Below are positions 36,001 to 46,300 of a DNA stretch of 64,000 bases, one piece after another (the first letter of the stretch is position 1; each line of letters begins with the position of its first letter). The DNA is from an uncultured Bacteroidia bacterium. Its GTDB lineage: Bacteria; Bacteroidota; Bacteroidia; Bacteroidales; Prolixibacteraceae. Below the pieces are notes generated by a model. It made no database searches. It was not told the DNA's origin and saw only the letters and a program-made list of their open reading frames with translations. The translations under genes and the position numbers were made by a program. The stretch is taken from NCBI GenBank assembly GCA_903850335.1, contig CAINLJ010000005.1, positions 1 to 64,000 on the forward strand, written 5' to 3'.

Positions 36001-36346
36001 GTGTACCATAACCAACAACAACAACTTCATCTACCTGCAAATTCATTGCAAAGAGTTTAACATTGATCTCTTTTTTATTAGCAACTGGAATCTCCTGTGT
36101 TTTGTACCCGACAAATGAAAAAGATAAGGTTGACTTACCTGTAGCTTCAATTTGATATTTACCATTCATATCTGTAACAATACCAACCGTCGTTCCCTTA
36201 ATAACTACGGTCACTCCAGGTACAGGACTTCCACTTTCATCAGTTACGGAACCCTGCACCTTGATAGACTGCCCAAAACTCCAAAGTGAAAATAGCAACA
36301 TAGGAAGCAAAAAGAATGCAACCTGTAAAAATTTGTTTTTTTTCAT
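33077..36346 (-). CDS. susC: SusC-like TonB-dependent outer-membrane transporter
   Basis: The start at 36346 (MKKNKFLQVAFFLL) gives a clean signal peptide ending in SFGQ; an ATG 42 bp upstream is less likely. Domains in order: a carboxypeptidase-regulatory-like domain (VQGSVTDESGSPVPGVTVVIKGT), the TonB-box region and VDEVVVVGYGTQKKSDISGA motif, a plug (GAVVAVNTQDMMKRTPTNIL to about residue 245) and a 22-strand barrel that ends in NIQF. It would import xylan-derived oligosaccharides with energy from TonB. With susD it marks the first structural genes of a polysaccharide utilisation locus, after an unusually long leader. Confidence 0.97.
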   Translation of the reverse strand: MKKNKFLQVAFFLLPMLLFSLWSFGQSIKVQGSVTDESGSPVPGVTVVIKGTTVGIVTDMNGKYQIEATGKSTLSFSFVGYKTQEIPVANKKEINVKLFAMNLQVDEVVVVGYGTQKKSDISGAVVAVNTQDMMKRTPTNILQGMKGQAAGVVISAQDGSPDANSSIQIRGVATINGDTKPLYVIDGVVVGKDANFLNPSDVESIEILKDASATAIYGSAGANGVIMVTTKHGSIGAAHITFTADYGVQNLAARLDVGDVDQFAKNIRQARINDGTNLANPIFSAQYDGKRKNIDWQKEMTRSAALRQQYTVSAQGGSEKTQQFFSLSYLNHDGIVINSNAKRITARASVVSKVADFLEIGGDINFIHSESKGNNAGFGNNGNLSSIRDWAFLCPTMDYVDPSTGALVSPNVRNANGTFGTPVQGNIGSFDGNLGSNYVAEQMEQTGISKHNQTIISAYANIKLFKGLTFKTVGSYNFSADNYYNFYGNKKRYMPDGVTQVPLFNYDSKYYLQINNSNYNTIQLESYLTYNLKSDIHNLTLMAGNSVSREFGNWSNAAGNDFPGDNIRAIALTNLPTARSGDGAYNLEIHTLSYFGRAQYSLKDRYILTSTIRRDGSSRFGVDNTWGTFPSAAAAWRISEENFMKGNPIINNLKLRLGWGQTGNSGNQNSDQATAALSSANIQYNYYPQNGVLGAGSSSKIPVVGTVRTLADTKLKWETNEQKNIGIDLGILNNSLNITVDYFTRSSKDLLNWLNIRPSSGYDKVYTNLGGIDNKGIEFSLNYKKQINKDWNFGATVTGSSVKNKISNIGNDIFFENTGATGDGSNVGAVGAPSGTHWNSHSIMREGYAVGSFYGYKVDHIYKNQAEIDAANAAAIAAGHPGGFNNGSKTVAGDYKYKDLNGDGFIDEKDMTILGNGFPKLNYGLNITASYKNWDFMIYGYGVYGAQIYSYSAMTLTDMFPSDNGTTPNLLKEVAKNAWTPENLNGTYARLSFLDLNYNSRGSDAWLKKGDYFKISNIQVGYTIEKKLLKVVRLESARISASVQNLLTISSYNKYGDPEVGQGSVLYTGLDTGRYPMPRVFSLGLNIQF

Positions 36347-37104
36347 ACATTTAAATTTTTTATTAATTAATAAGTAAGTTTTCGGCAATATCGGCTATTC
36401 TTTTCCGACAAAGCCAGTTTCTGGTTAATCAGACTACGAGGGACCTTTATTCTTTTTCATATTTTCTTTGGGTTTAATTAATTATAAAAGTTACCAGTTT
36501 TCGAAAGAACCTATGACCAATCTGTTCCCGGATGACCAATTCTTTACTCTGTATTTTTTGAATTCTTAAAATGCGATTGTTTTTCCACAAAGACCTGACA
36601 TGGGCAACCTGCCTGTCAATGGACTTACAAATACTAATCTCTGTGTAAACTCAATTTTCGTTAGTTAATTTATGTCGTAAAAGTATAACGTCTGTTATGA
36701 GCGGGCTCTATATTATAGCTAATTGATTCTATATATTGAATAAATCTGAATCTCCAGTTCTCTGAATAATTACACTTAAATAACTTAATTACAGTAATAT
36801 ATCTCAATTATCCTGAATCAGATAATTATGAATTAATGCATATTTCCGGATTAAGGTAAGATCCTGTTTGGAATTTAGCAACCACAATTTTGCCAATGGC
36901 TAAAATTGGATCCTTCAATAGTAGAACGTAAAGTTACATTCAGAAAAAACAGGAAAGAATCCATCATTACAACAGGTATAAGTCGACACCGGTCACTTCT
37001 ATATCCGGTTAAAATATAAAAGAGGTAAAATGCCTCCAGATTTTTAATGGAACTAAATGAGCAGATGACTTTTTATATCGGTAGACTTAGCGGCTCCTGA
37101 TTGC
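36347..37104 (-). promoter_or_regulatory. Long leader region between HTCS gene and susC
   Basis: This 758-bp AT-rich stretch has no credible gene. It must contain the promoter of the susC operon and probably the binding sites of the HTCS AraC domain. I find no exact TAnnTTTG -7 element on the minus strand. The word ATGACCAAT occurs twice as a direct repeat, at 36513-36521 and 36532-36540, with a 19-bp period; AraC-type regulators often bind direct repeats about two helical turns apart. Near the HTCS end a short GAGG/CCTC hairpin (37022-37036) followed by TTTTATATTTT on the minus strand may be a weak terminator. Confidence 0.45.
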
Positions 37105-40100
37105 TTATTCTATAATTTCAGATGGTGATTTACCGAATTGTTTTCTGAATACGATACCGAAATATGTCAAACTGGTAAATCCACAAAGTTCACTTACCTC
37201 AGTAACCGTATATTTTCCGGACTGCAGCAATTCCACCGAGTGATTTAGCCTGATCATTTTGATAAAATCACTTGGTGATTGGTCAGTAAGCGATTTAATT
37301 TTTTTATAAAGCAGAGAAGAACTTACATTCATTGCTGAAGCGAATTCTTCCTTGTCAAATTCGGAATTAGAAATATTTGCCATGGCAACTTCCAGCATTT
37401 TTCTTACAAATTTATCATTGTGTTCGTTTGTCAGAATATGTTCGTTTGGATCGCCTTTTATTATCTTCAGTGCTTTTTCCCTGATAACCTCACGATTGCG
37501 AATAATTGATTTGATTCGTTGAATCAAAAGAGTCATGTCGAAAGGTTTTGTCAAATAATCGTCTGCACCCAGTCCCAAACCATGTAACTGATCAGTTTTT
37601 TCAGTTAGGGCTGTGAGTAAAACAATTGGGATATGTGAGGTTTCGTAAGTTGATTTCATCTTTTTGCACAATTCAAAACCATCCATATTTGGCATCATGA
37701 TATCAGATACAACCAAATCAGGAATATGCTTTGAAATAAAATCCCAGGCAAATTCTCCGTCGACGGCAGTATATACCTTAAAATCATTCCTGAGGGAAGT
37801 CTTCATGAAAGTCAACAGATCGTCATTATCTTCAACAATCAATACCTTCATCTCTTTTGAAGTTTGAATCTCCGTTTCAGATTCCCATCGTTGAGAAACC
37901 TTATGTAATTGGTTTGATATCATTTGTATTTCAGAAGGGGCATTCAATGGTTCTGACTTCCCTGATATTGATTTAAATGGAATTACAACCTGAAATGTTG
38001 ATCCGACATTTTCCTGACTGCTGCAACTGATGTTCCCACTATGCATGGTTACGTAGTTTTTAACCAATAAGAGTCCGATTCCAGAGCCAACAACTTTTGA
38101 ATTAATTGCATTCTCACCTCTGTAAAACTCTTTAAATAACTGTTTCTGAGCTTTTTTGCTGATGCCAATTCCAAAGTCTTTTACCTCAACCACCCATTTT
38201 TTTTCATTACACCGGAGACCAATCTGGATTTGACTATTATTATGCGAATATTTAATGGCATTTGATATTAGGTTATCAATGATTTTCTCCATTTTTGACT
38301 CATCTACAGCCGTCATGTAAGACTCACGATCAGCCACATACACGAGTTCGATATTCTTATTACTGGCATAGGAAGCCAGTATGATTGTACGGTTTAAGAC
38401 AAGTTTCACAACATCTGTCATCGACAGCAAAAGATGTTCCTTACTAATATCAACCTTCTGAAAATCCATTAATTGGGTAACAACAGAGGTCAGTTGTTTA
38501 GCCTGGTCAATAGCCAAATTCAAATAGTACTTTCCTGAATCGGTTAAGTTTTTTTCTTTGTTCAATTCCTCGACAGGAGCTTTGATTAACGTCAGCGAAG
38601 TTCGTATATCGTGTGCCGTATTCGTAAAAAACCGGACCTTTTCTTCGGTATGTTTTTGTTTCAACCGGTTTATATAGTATAGAAAATACAGAAAGATGAT
38701 TCCGGAAATAGCAATTATTATGAGTATTAAAAACCATCCTGTACGCCAAAATGGAGGTGTTGAAGTTATTTTTATGGATCGTTCGGCTAATATGTTGTTC
38801 AATGAACTATCAAAGAGTCTTATTTTTAATGTAAAGTGTCCGCTTGGAATGTTCGTATAAGTTATAATATTGTTTCCGGTCGGTTGATTCCATTGCTTGT
38901 CAAATCCTTCCATTTTCCAGGAGAATCTTGAGCCGTGAGTGAGACCCAACGAAACAAGGTCCAGACTGATCGTATTTTGAAAATACTTTATATTAATTTC
39001 CTGTAAACTATCTATGGGACTTTTCAGATTAAATGATGGGATTTCTCTGATAGAACGACCCGCAACCGACAAATCCTGCAGAAATATTTTCCCTTTAGTC
39101 GAAGGTGCATCGATCATATTTGGATCAAAAGTTATTGCACCATTATTTGTTCCCATTGCAATCTGACCATTCTTTAGTCTAATATGTGAACTGCTATTAA
39201 ACGAAGTCTTTGAATGAGCATATGTTGATGAATAAGCAAGTACATTTTTATTCTGTGGATTAAACCTGCATAATCCATTTTCTGTTCCTAACCATAAATA
39301 ACCATTTGCATTGATTATGCTATTTATAAAATTAGAGGGTAATCCAATCTTTGTTGTAAACTTTTCTGTATCGCCGCTCTTTGAATTAAACCTGATTAAT
39401 CCATCTCCGGAGGTGCAAATCCATATTTCTTCCCCATTTACCAAAATGTCACGAACCAGCAAACCTGCGACTAATTGTCTGATTTCACCTGTTTGTTTGT
39501 TTAATTGCTTCAATCCGTCGCTGCATCCTAAAAGTATCAGGTTATCTGTTAATTGAGCAAAGCATCCTATAACTTGAGGAGAATATGCACGAAATCTGTC
39601 TTCCCTGGACAAATAGCAAACAACCGAACCACCAACACTTCCTAACCAAATATCCCCACTCCTATCTTTAAGTATATTAAAAATAAAATCATTATTCAAA
39701 GGTGACCCTTTTCCGTTTTTAGTATAATGAGCCAACTCTTTGCCGGTTCTACTGTCCAATAAATATAATCCCGAAGAATAAGTACCCGCCCATATTCTCC
39801 CCTGGTTATCTTCACAAAGTGGAAGAAAAACCTGGGCTTGTCTCTCATTATCATTGTAAAATCTGCTCCACTTATTGGTAGCTAAATCCCAACTACAAAT
39901 TCCATTATTTGTGGCAAACCACAATTTACCCCAGTGATCTTCAATTATGCTATTTACATCGTTATTTATTAATGAATTGGTATTATTTGGAAGATGAACA
40001 ATTTGATTAACTATAGGAGAAGCCTGATCAAGAAACGACAGCCCCCCACTGTAAGTGCAAACCCAGACTTTTCTGGTATTATCACAAAACAGGTCATAGA

Positions 40101-40989
40101 CTCCATTCCCATGCAGAGAAAATGGGGTATCCAAACTTTCTTTAAAAATATTAAGTATCTTTTGATCTCTCTTGCCAAGTTCCCAAATACCCTGACCATC
40201 AATTCCAATTAAACATGTAGAATCACTATTCTGTTTAATCGCCAGAATAGGCTGTTCGGGTAAAACTGATTTTAGCTTATTGGAACATGTTCCATTTCTG
40301 AAATTGTACAGGAACAATCCCTCAGACATTGTTCCAAGCCAAAGGTTATTCTGCTCCTTGTCATAATAAAGCGAGGAAAAATCCACTGTCTTTAAATTCA
40401 CATTTTCATAAATATGCTTTTTTTCAAAAGAATTGATATTAAAAAGCCAAATTCCATCCTGCTTTGCGATAATTATATTTTCCGGATCGTGCCAACTTAT
40501 TGAATATCTATTCGATGAATATTCAAAAGCTGAGGAAAGTTTTCCTGACTTGTATTTATGCAATCCCAATGACGTAGAGATCCAAAAAATGCCATTATCG
40601 TCAATAAGCACATCCAACAAAGTGAGATGAAGGCTTAGTATGAGTTCAAACTTGTCGAATACCGGATTATAGCAAAAGACCTGGCCATTGTTGGTATAAG
40701 CAATAAGTTTGAAGTCCTTATAAATTAGCCTTACTCTATAAAAGTCAGTAGTTTCGTATGGAAGTTGATAAATATGATAAGCATCTTTTGATAGCCGTAA
40801 AATTCCAGCTTTTGAGGAGGCCCAAATAAATCCATTTTCATCCTGGCACACAGAGTTCATCTCCCGCATCGAAATTCCATACAAAGAATTGATGCTATAA
40901 AATTTCGCAGCTAAAATATTTTGTGCTAGTGCAAAATATACACAAAGAATAACTAAAATTCTAAATTCTATTGTCTTATATTTTCTCAT
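37105..40989 (-). CDS. Hybrid two-component system (HTCS) sensor-regulator
   Basis: A 1294-residue single-chain regulator. After an N-terminal signal/anchor, the periplasmic part (about 25-740) holds repeated propeller strands of the Reg_prop type (NGFIWASSKAG, NGIFWISTSLGL, GDIWLGSVGG, NGYLWLGTENGL) and a Y_Y_Y domain near 650-740. One membrane helix lies at about 752-772. The histidine kinase has phospho-acceptor H793 in NTAHDIRTSLTL and an ATPase with GSGIGLLLVKN. A receiver domain (about 1045-1165) has D1095 in VSDIMMPNMDG and K in LTKPFD. An AraC HTH pair ends the protein (VTEVSELCGFTSLTYFGIVFRKQFGKSP). It should sense an oligosaccharide in the periplasm and activate the adjacent susC operon. 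All phospho-relay residues are present. Confidence 0.96.
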   Translation of the reverse strand: MRKYKTIEFRILVILCVYFALAQNILAAKFYSINSLYGISMREMNSVCQDENGFIWASSKAGILRLSKDAYHIYQLPYETTDFYRVRLIYKDFKLIAYTNNGQVFCYNPVFDKFELILSLHLTLLDVLIDDNGIFWISTSLGLHKYKSGKLSSAFEYSSNRYSISWHDPENIIIAKQDGIWLFNINSFEKKHIYENVNLKTVDFSSLYYDKEQNNLWLGTMSEGLFLYNFRNGTCSNKLKSVLPEQPILAIKQNSDSTCLIGIDGQGIWELGKRDQKILNIFKESLDTPFSLHGNGVYDLFCDNTRKVWVCTYSGGLSFLDQASPIVNQIVHLPNNTNSLINNDVNSIIEDHWGKLWFATNNGICSWDLATNKWSRFYNDNERQAQVFLPLCEDNQGRIWAGTYSSGLYLLDSRTGKELAHYTKNGKGSPLNNDFIFNILKDRSGDIWLGSVGGSVVCYLSREDRFRAYSPQVIGCFAQLTDNLILLGCSDGLKQLNKQTGEIRQLVAGLLVRDILVNGEEIWICTSGDGLIRFNSKSGDTEKFTTKIGLPSNFINSIINANGYLWLGTENGLCRFNPQNKNVLAYSSTYAHSKTSFNSSSHIRLKNGQIAMGTNNGAITFDPNMIDAPSTKGKIFLQDLSVAGRSIREIPSFNLKSPIDSLQEINIKYFQNTISLDLVSLGLTHGSRFSWKMEGFDKQWNQPTGNNIITYTNIPSGHFTLKIRLFDSSLNNILAERSIKITSTPPFWRTGWFLILIIIAISGIIFLYFLYYINRLKQKHTEEKVRFFTNTAHDIRTSLTLIKAPVEELNKEKNLTDSGKYYLNLAIDQAKQLTSVVTQLMDFQKVDISKEHLLLSMTDVVKLVLNRTIILASYASNKNIELVYVADRESYMTAVDESKMEKIIDNLISNAIKYSHNNSQIQIGLRCNEKKWVVEVKDFGIGISKKAQKQLFKEFYRGENAINSKVVGSGIGLLLVKNYVTMHSGNISCSSQENVGSTFQVVIPFKSISGKSEPLNAPSEIQMISNQLHKVSQRWESETEIQTSKEMKVLIVEDNDDLLTFMKTSLRNDFKVYTAVDGEFAWDFISKHIPDLVVSDIMMPNMDGFELCKKMKSTYETSHIPIVLLTALTEKTDQLHGLGLGADDYLTKPFDMTLLIQRIKSIIRNREVIREKALKIIKGDPNEHILTNEHNDKFVRKMLEVAMANISNSEFDKEEFASAMNVSSSLLYKKIKSLTDQSPSDFIKMIRLNHSVELLQSGKYTVTEVSELCGFTSLTYFGIVFRKQFGKSPSEIIE

Positions 40990-41362
40990 GTCAATTCAAC
41001 TCTGTTTTTATCCCATTATTTTGTATAAATCATAATGGAACATTTATTCAGTTGTTGTTTTTCAATTTTGATCCTTGTGCCTGGTTTTTGATTGTTAGGG
41101 TTCAGTTTAACGTTAATAGGTTTTACCCACCTTTTGTGCTATTATATTGTCGAAACATAGACGACTTTCAACAAAGAAAGACAAAAAATTTATTTTAATC
41201 GACAAATTAAATGATACAAAAGAGCGCAAACCATTCCGCAAAGGTTTGCGCTCTCAAAAAATGTTTTAAAACATCCCGTCACCACATGGAATGAAATCCA
41301 AAAAAGCAGGATAAAATGCCCTTCAAATTGTCAATAATTTTATAGGAATAATTAACAGGTCA
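40990..41362. other. Gap between HTCS and GH9-like gene
   Basis: This 373-bp gap holds no gene. It carries the HTCS upstream region (AT-rich, no consensus -7 element found) and, at 41221-41254, the terminator described separately. A perfect 14-bp palindrome ATGTTTTAAAACAT lies at 41261-41274; palindromes of that size are expected by chance a few times in 64 kb, so I attach no function. The gap divides the rightmost operon from the regulator. Confidence 0.6.
41221..41254 (-). terminator. Rho-independent terminator after the rightmost operon
   Basis: A perfect 12-bp stem (AGAGCGCAAACC / GGTTTGCGCTCT) with a ten-base loop. Reading the minus strand, it is followed by TTTTGTATC, and it lies about 109 bp after the GH9-like stop. 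The plus-strand side is followed by CAAAAAATGTTTT, so it could also work weakly in the other direction. It ends the transcription unit that arrives from 64000 and insulates the HTCS gene. Confidence 0.85.
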
Positions 41363-43321
41363 TTATTTAATGTCATAGCTAATAATAACTCTCTTTTCAA
41401 ATCCCAGATAACCATACGATATTTCTGTTTCTTTGCAACTTTTATATTTTGGAAGCTCATATTTCGCTGTGAAAATTCCGGTATTGGGTCCGGTCTCAAC
41501 CACTTCAAGTTTTCTTAAAGCCTCTTTCCCATTGCGTATTTCCACCCATCCTTTGTCGGTTTTGGACCAGTCCTGATTCAGCGCTGCTTTCAATTCAACA
41601 GTAATAGTCTGTCCAGATTTAGCTTGTGTGATTTCGTTCCTGTAATTTGCATCAAACAGCTTTACCTGCTGACTACCGAGTGTGCAGAAGGTCACCGTCG
41701 CTTCCCAGCCACGGTTTGAAATGCACCACCCTTCTGTGGCATATGCATTTTTGCCAAACACCTGTCCGTTATTCTCACCAATAATCTTCTCGACTTGTTT
41801 TGCAATCGGGAATTGACTATCCAAAGGAGTTCCGTCAAGTGTACCCCGAACTGGTCCGAGCCTTCCATAACCATCGGGATGTCCTTGGGGCCAACCCTCT
41901 TCGACACCTTCCCAATATCCTCCGTTTCTTACCCGTTCGTCACTCTTGTTGCTTAAATGGGCGCCAACAGGATTTACACCAAATACAAAATCAACCTGGG
42001 CCCAGCCCAGGTTGCGCAATTCCGTATCATTGAGCAGGTAGGCTACAGCAAACATGGAGCCACCTAAAGCCGGGGCACCACCAAGCTCCTTGGTTTTAGG
42101 ATGGGCCCATTCAGTTTCGCTGTGCATACGGTATTTCCAGAAGTTATTTGTTTTTTGTTTCATATGAATAGCCCAGGAAACCAGTTTCTCTTTGGTTCCC
42201 ACCGGAGCTTTATCGGGAGCAACCAATAAAAACCAGGCCAAAGCCTGGGGTGTTATATGCTCGGCATTGCGTATCCACCACATATGTCGCGGGTTGCTGA
42301 AATCCCAGTTGGTTATGATATCTTTGGCGCTTTCCTGTGCATATTTCAGAAATTTCTCAGTCTGACCATCTTTTTCATTTTTTTCACTTAAATACATAAA
42401 CAGATTACTGAAAACTGACTGTCCAAAAGCATTACCCATTTCGTTGAATTCCTGAAATCCGGAATCTACCCATTTTGAGCTATAAGTCCAGTAGCGTACT
42501 ACTTTATGCCGATCATATTTTTCCCAGTTATCGAGACAAACTTTCCGATATTTCTGATATTTTTCTTCCGATAGGTATGGTTTCAGAAAGGAGTGATAAG
42601 CCGCACAAACAGCTGCCAATTGATCAAGCGTATTCCAATAATCGTAATTCATACGTGGTTGTCCTTCATATCCAAGTGTGCCATGCCGGTATCCTGTTGG
42701 GCCATTGTAAGCGACGTATTTGTAAGCGAATTCGGCATGCCACAGGATCAATGAAATAAGGTCAGGCATCTTTTTATTGCCTGATTCTGATTTCCAATTG
42801 TCGAATAAAGCAGGATTGCTGGCATATTGCAAAACTTCAAACACCGCTTCAAGACCGTACGCGCCACCATCACGCGAAGGGCCACCACCATAAACTTTCG
42901 ACATATCATAATTGTCCAGATCTTCATAACCCCGAACATCGGTAAAAAAATCGTAAGCAAGTTTCGAGGAAACCTTTTCCATTAAATGGTCGGCAATCCA
43001 GAACGGAACTGATTTGCCGTGGCCTTCCACCTCAATCACATATTCATCTCCAGCGGTAATCGGGTTTAATTCTGTAAACCAGCCCTGGTTGTTGAGTATT
43101 CTCCCTTCGAATACAATCTGATTGGTCTTATTGTCCACAATTTTAAAAGGAGAACCGTCCTTAGCTCCATAGCAAACAAATCGTTTCGACTCGCCAATGT
43201 TATATCCGGTTTGATTGACAAAAGGTTTATAAACCTGATCAGCCTCCTTCGTTTGCGCATTAACAAATCCACTAAAGCAAATAGTGAAGATATATACCAG
43301 GCAATAATTTGTATACTTCAT
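41363..43321 (-). CDS. Divergent GH9-like protein, secreted
   Basis: A 652-residue exported protein (signal peptide ending FVNAQ). A CelD_N-like immunoglobulin domain (KPFVNQTGYNIGESKRFV, about 33-115) precedes an (alpha/alpha)6 barrel (about 120-540) with GVNPVGAHL in place of the GH9 RNPxGxS region. A further beta domain closes the protein (about 560-652). The GH9 base motif DAGD is not present; the nearest text is GGGPSRDGGAYG with one aspartate. The acid motif GENE is also altered (ATEGWCISN). It may be a separate family with its own chemistry, or a non-catalytic relative. It is the last gene before the terminator. Confidence 0.7.
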   Translation of the reverse strand: MKYTNYCLVYIFTICFSGFVNAQTKEADQVYKPFVNQTGYNIGESKRFVCYGAKDGSPFKIVDNKTNQIVFEGRILNNQGWFTELNPITAGDEYVIEVEGHGKSVPFWIADHLMEKVSSKLAYDFFTDVRGYEDLDNYDMSKVYGGGPSRDGGAYGLEAVFEVLQYASNPALFDNWKSESGNKKMPDLISLILWHAEFAYKYVAYNGPTGYRHGTLGYEGQPRMNYDYWNTLDQLAAVCAAYHSFLKPYLSEEKYQKYRKVCLDNWEKYDRHKVVRYWTYSSKWVDSGFQEFNEMGNAFGQSVFSNLFMYLSEKNEKDGQTEKFLKYAQESAKDIITNWDFSNPRHMWWIRNAEHITPQALAWFLLVAPDKAPVGTKEKLVSWAIHMKQKTNNFWKYRMHSETEWAHPKTKELGGAPALGGSMFAVAYLLNDTELRNLGWAQVDFVFGVNPVGAHLSNKSDERVRNGGYWEGVEEGWPQGHPDGYGRLGPVRGTLDGTPLDSQFPIAKQVEKIIGENNGQVFGKNAYATEGWCISNRGWEATVTFCTLGSQQVKLFDANYRNEITQAKSGQTITVELKAALNQDWSKTDKGWVEIRNGKEALRKLEVVETGPNTGIFTAKYELPKYKSCKETEISYGYLGFEKRVIISYDIK

Positions 43322-43349
43322 ATTATGTGTGTTTTGTTATTCTATAATT

Positions 43350-46300
43350 TTACTTTGAATGGAATTCAATTTTTACCGGCCCCATCAATCCCGAGTTTAT
43401 CCTGCCGATATACTGTGAAGGAGTCGTCAGATAGTGGTTGCCAAGTGTGTTGTAAACCAATATTTCAATCCGGTTGTTCCCTGGATGTAAATTACCGGAG
43501 AGATCGAATCTCCAGGGTGAACTCACTTTCGTGCCAGCCGATTTTCCATTGATAAGAACCTCTGCTGAAGAAACAACTTTTCCTAAGTCGATTGTAATGA
43601 TCTTTGCATTTGCCTGATCATCGGTTAATTTCATAGTTTGGCGATACCACATTCCACCGGAATAGGTTTTTAAAGATTCGATTTCTGCAAGGTCACCCAC
43701 CTCTATTTTCCCCTTACCACATTCAAATACAATAGGTTCAGAAATAGCTGCTCCTTCATAAAATCCTGGTTTCTGTGCAATTCTAATCGCAACTTTGGAG
43801 GATGTCATTACAGTGTCGGTGAAAACAAAGTTCCAAACCGGAGTATTTTTATCGGCGAACCGTTCGGGTACAGGATTTTCGAGGCAGGATATTTTTACTC
43901 CTGAAATCCAAACTTCTGGCTTTGTAATTGATTGGATTTCCATCGTATGAACTCCGGGAGGTGAAAGAAAACGATACCATCCGAAACGCTCTTTCGCCTG
44001 TGGATTGCAGTTGAATGGAAGAATGTTTGGATTGAGGTACCACTTTGAAGCCAATGGAACGGATTGAGTCCATATATCGTTAGCCTCACTCGTTTGGAAA
44101 AGAAAATAACCTCTTCCTATGTTGTTGTATTTCAACAAAAGTGGATTGTTGCCCAAATTTAAATCAACCGATTTTTGATTGCTTGCAAGCTGATTATGAT
44201 TGACATAGACCTTTACCGGCAATAATCCCGCATTTATGATTTTCGCATGCGTTTGCTTTGGTGATGAAACCGTTGTCCACAGGTAATAAACTGATCCTTC
44301 TTTTTCTGTATTTAGCTTATAAACTGGCTTACTCTTTTGAGATTTATCAATAGCTCCCAAAGAAATCAGCTCATTGTTGACCTGACCTTTCATTCCGTGG
44401 TAACCCTGATGTCCTGCATCATCCTTCAGCCCCCAGCGCCATGAAAACTCATAAGGATTCCAGAAATATTTTGTTCCATTTATTTCAATAGGTTGGTTCC
44501 TATCTACCTGAACGAGTGAAGCTATTTTCGCTTCAATTGCAGCAGAATCAGCACTTGCCGGAACAGGACCAAGTTTCCAGAATTGCGGACCATAGGAAAC
44601 AGATGCCGTTGTCCAATTGCTGTCGTTATACTCTGGAATTTGAAATTCATTGTTTGGAGAGGTTTCGTCAGCAAACTTGATTTTCCAGATCTCCACTCCC
44701 AATTTGCCATCAAAAGCAGGTAAGCGATAATCACCATATTTGTTATTGAGGGTTGGTTTCAGCTCAAATTCCCAGTTTTTATCGAGGATCAGTGTTTCTG
44801 TTTTTTCTATTGAAGAAGTCTGTGATTTTTCTATTTCAGGTTTCCCGGGACTGAAAATAATCAGCTGAGGTTCGGTTTTTTCCAGCGGAAGGTTGATTAT
44901 TGTTCCGCTGGTTGAGGTTGAGGCGACTTTTAATGTAGAAGTTGAGCCATCCCAGGGGTTCCATAGTTCAACCTTTCCCAAAGCTCTGAAAAAACATGGG
45001 GTACCTTTTGGAATTCCATAAACAAAATAGAGATCGCGGTTTCCCACTTTGCGGTGCATTATGCTTGATGCCTGGTTTCCCGATAAAACCCTGAAGTCGT
45101 TCTGTATCAAATTGGCAATTGTATTCTTTACATCTAAAGGATTGTGGAAGTACATGCCGGTTCCCCCCGATTTACTTTTCTGTGAATAGGTTTTTGTTGT
45201 ATCATGCTTTCCGGCATAAGTTGTTCCGAACATTTCCATGACCATAGACTGCAATTTTTCGTCGTTTCCACCAATCCTGTCACTGACTTCCGGAAGTGAA
45301 CCAACTGCCAGAACAATACCTCCGGAACGGAATAATTCGAGCGCTTTTTCAATTGTAGAATAGCGTACTGCCGATAATGAAGGCAAAATCAATATTTTAT
45401 ATTTCTCTCCGCTGACATTCAATTCCTTATTATTTATTTGACATCGGTTCAATGATTCAAAGTCCATAAAATCAAAATCTATTCCAGAAGGATATATGTC
45501 TTTGGCAATTGAGAATGCTATTTCGGTTGATTCTTTTCCTTTGAGATTCGCTTCAGTTGGTGCAACAGGATAAATCATAGCCACATCACAGCAGTGACGT
45601 CCCTGCGATAAAACATAGCTTAGACGTTCAGTACATTTCAAAAAGCTCCCCATATTTTCCCAATATGGCTGGCGCCAGTGATTGTCGGGTGCAGCCCATT
45701 CCCACCAGCTGCCATGGGTTGAATAATACAACCCGTGCAGACTGAGTAAATTATGCCCCATAGCAAAATCGGTAAAGGTGGCATCTGCAAGCTCTTCACT
45801 ACTCGTACCCCATCCACTGCCGTAGTAACCTTCCAGCCAAGTTCTTGGACGTTCGTAAAGGTGTGCGATCGAACTCGCCACCTTTGCCTTTACAATGTCT
45901 TTGCCCAATCCCGGCTGGTCACAGCCGGGGCCCGACATCCAGCGTTGAGTGCGAAAATAATCGCCAAATTCGGTGACATCCCTGCCCCGACCTCCATGAT
46001 CACATCCAAAGAGCATTCCGCGGCTGTTGTGCCAGTTATAAACGGGCTTGAAAAAACCATCTTCGGAAAGAGCTACTACAACATCGTTGTAATCGAGCTT
46101 GACTTTGTAGGATCTTGGACCCAGGTCAGCAAAAAGATGTGATAATTCTGGTATGATGTCATAGCCTTTTCGCTTTTTAAACTCCGAGGCAAAATGATCA
46201 TTCCAGAGAAAACCCCTGATCCCGAACTGTAACTCGTCAGAGAAGAAGAAATTTAATCCTTTACCGGCTTCTCCCGGACAATGGTCTTCAAAACGCTGGT

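Noticed and set aside
36347-37104. A consensus -33/-7 promoter for susC
   Set aside because: TTTG words occur but none is in the TAnnTTTG context on the minus strand; the closest, TAGTATTTG, has one base too many in the spacer.
41261-41274. Perfect 14-bp palindrome ATGTTTTAAAACAT
   Set aside because: A few such palindromes are expected by chance in AT-rich DNA of this length, and it lies in a terminator region, not before a gene start.
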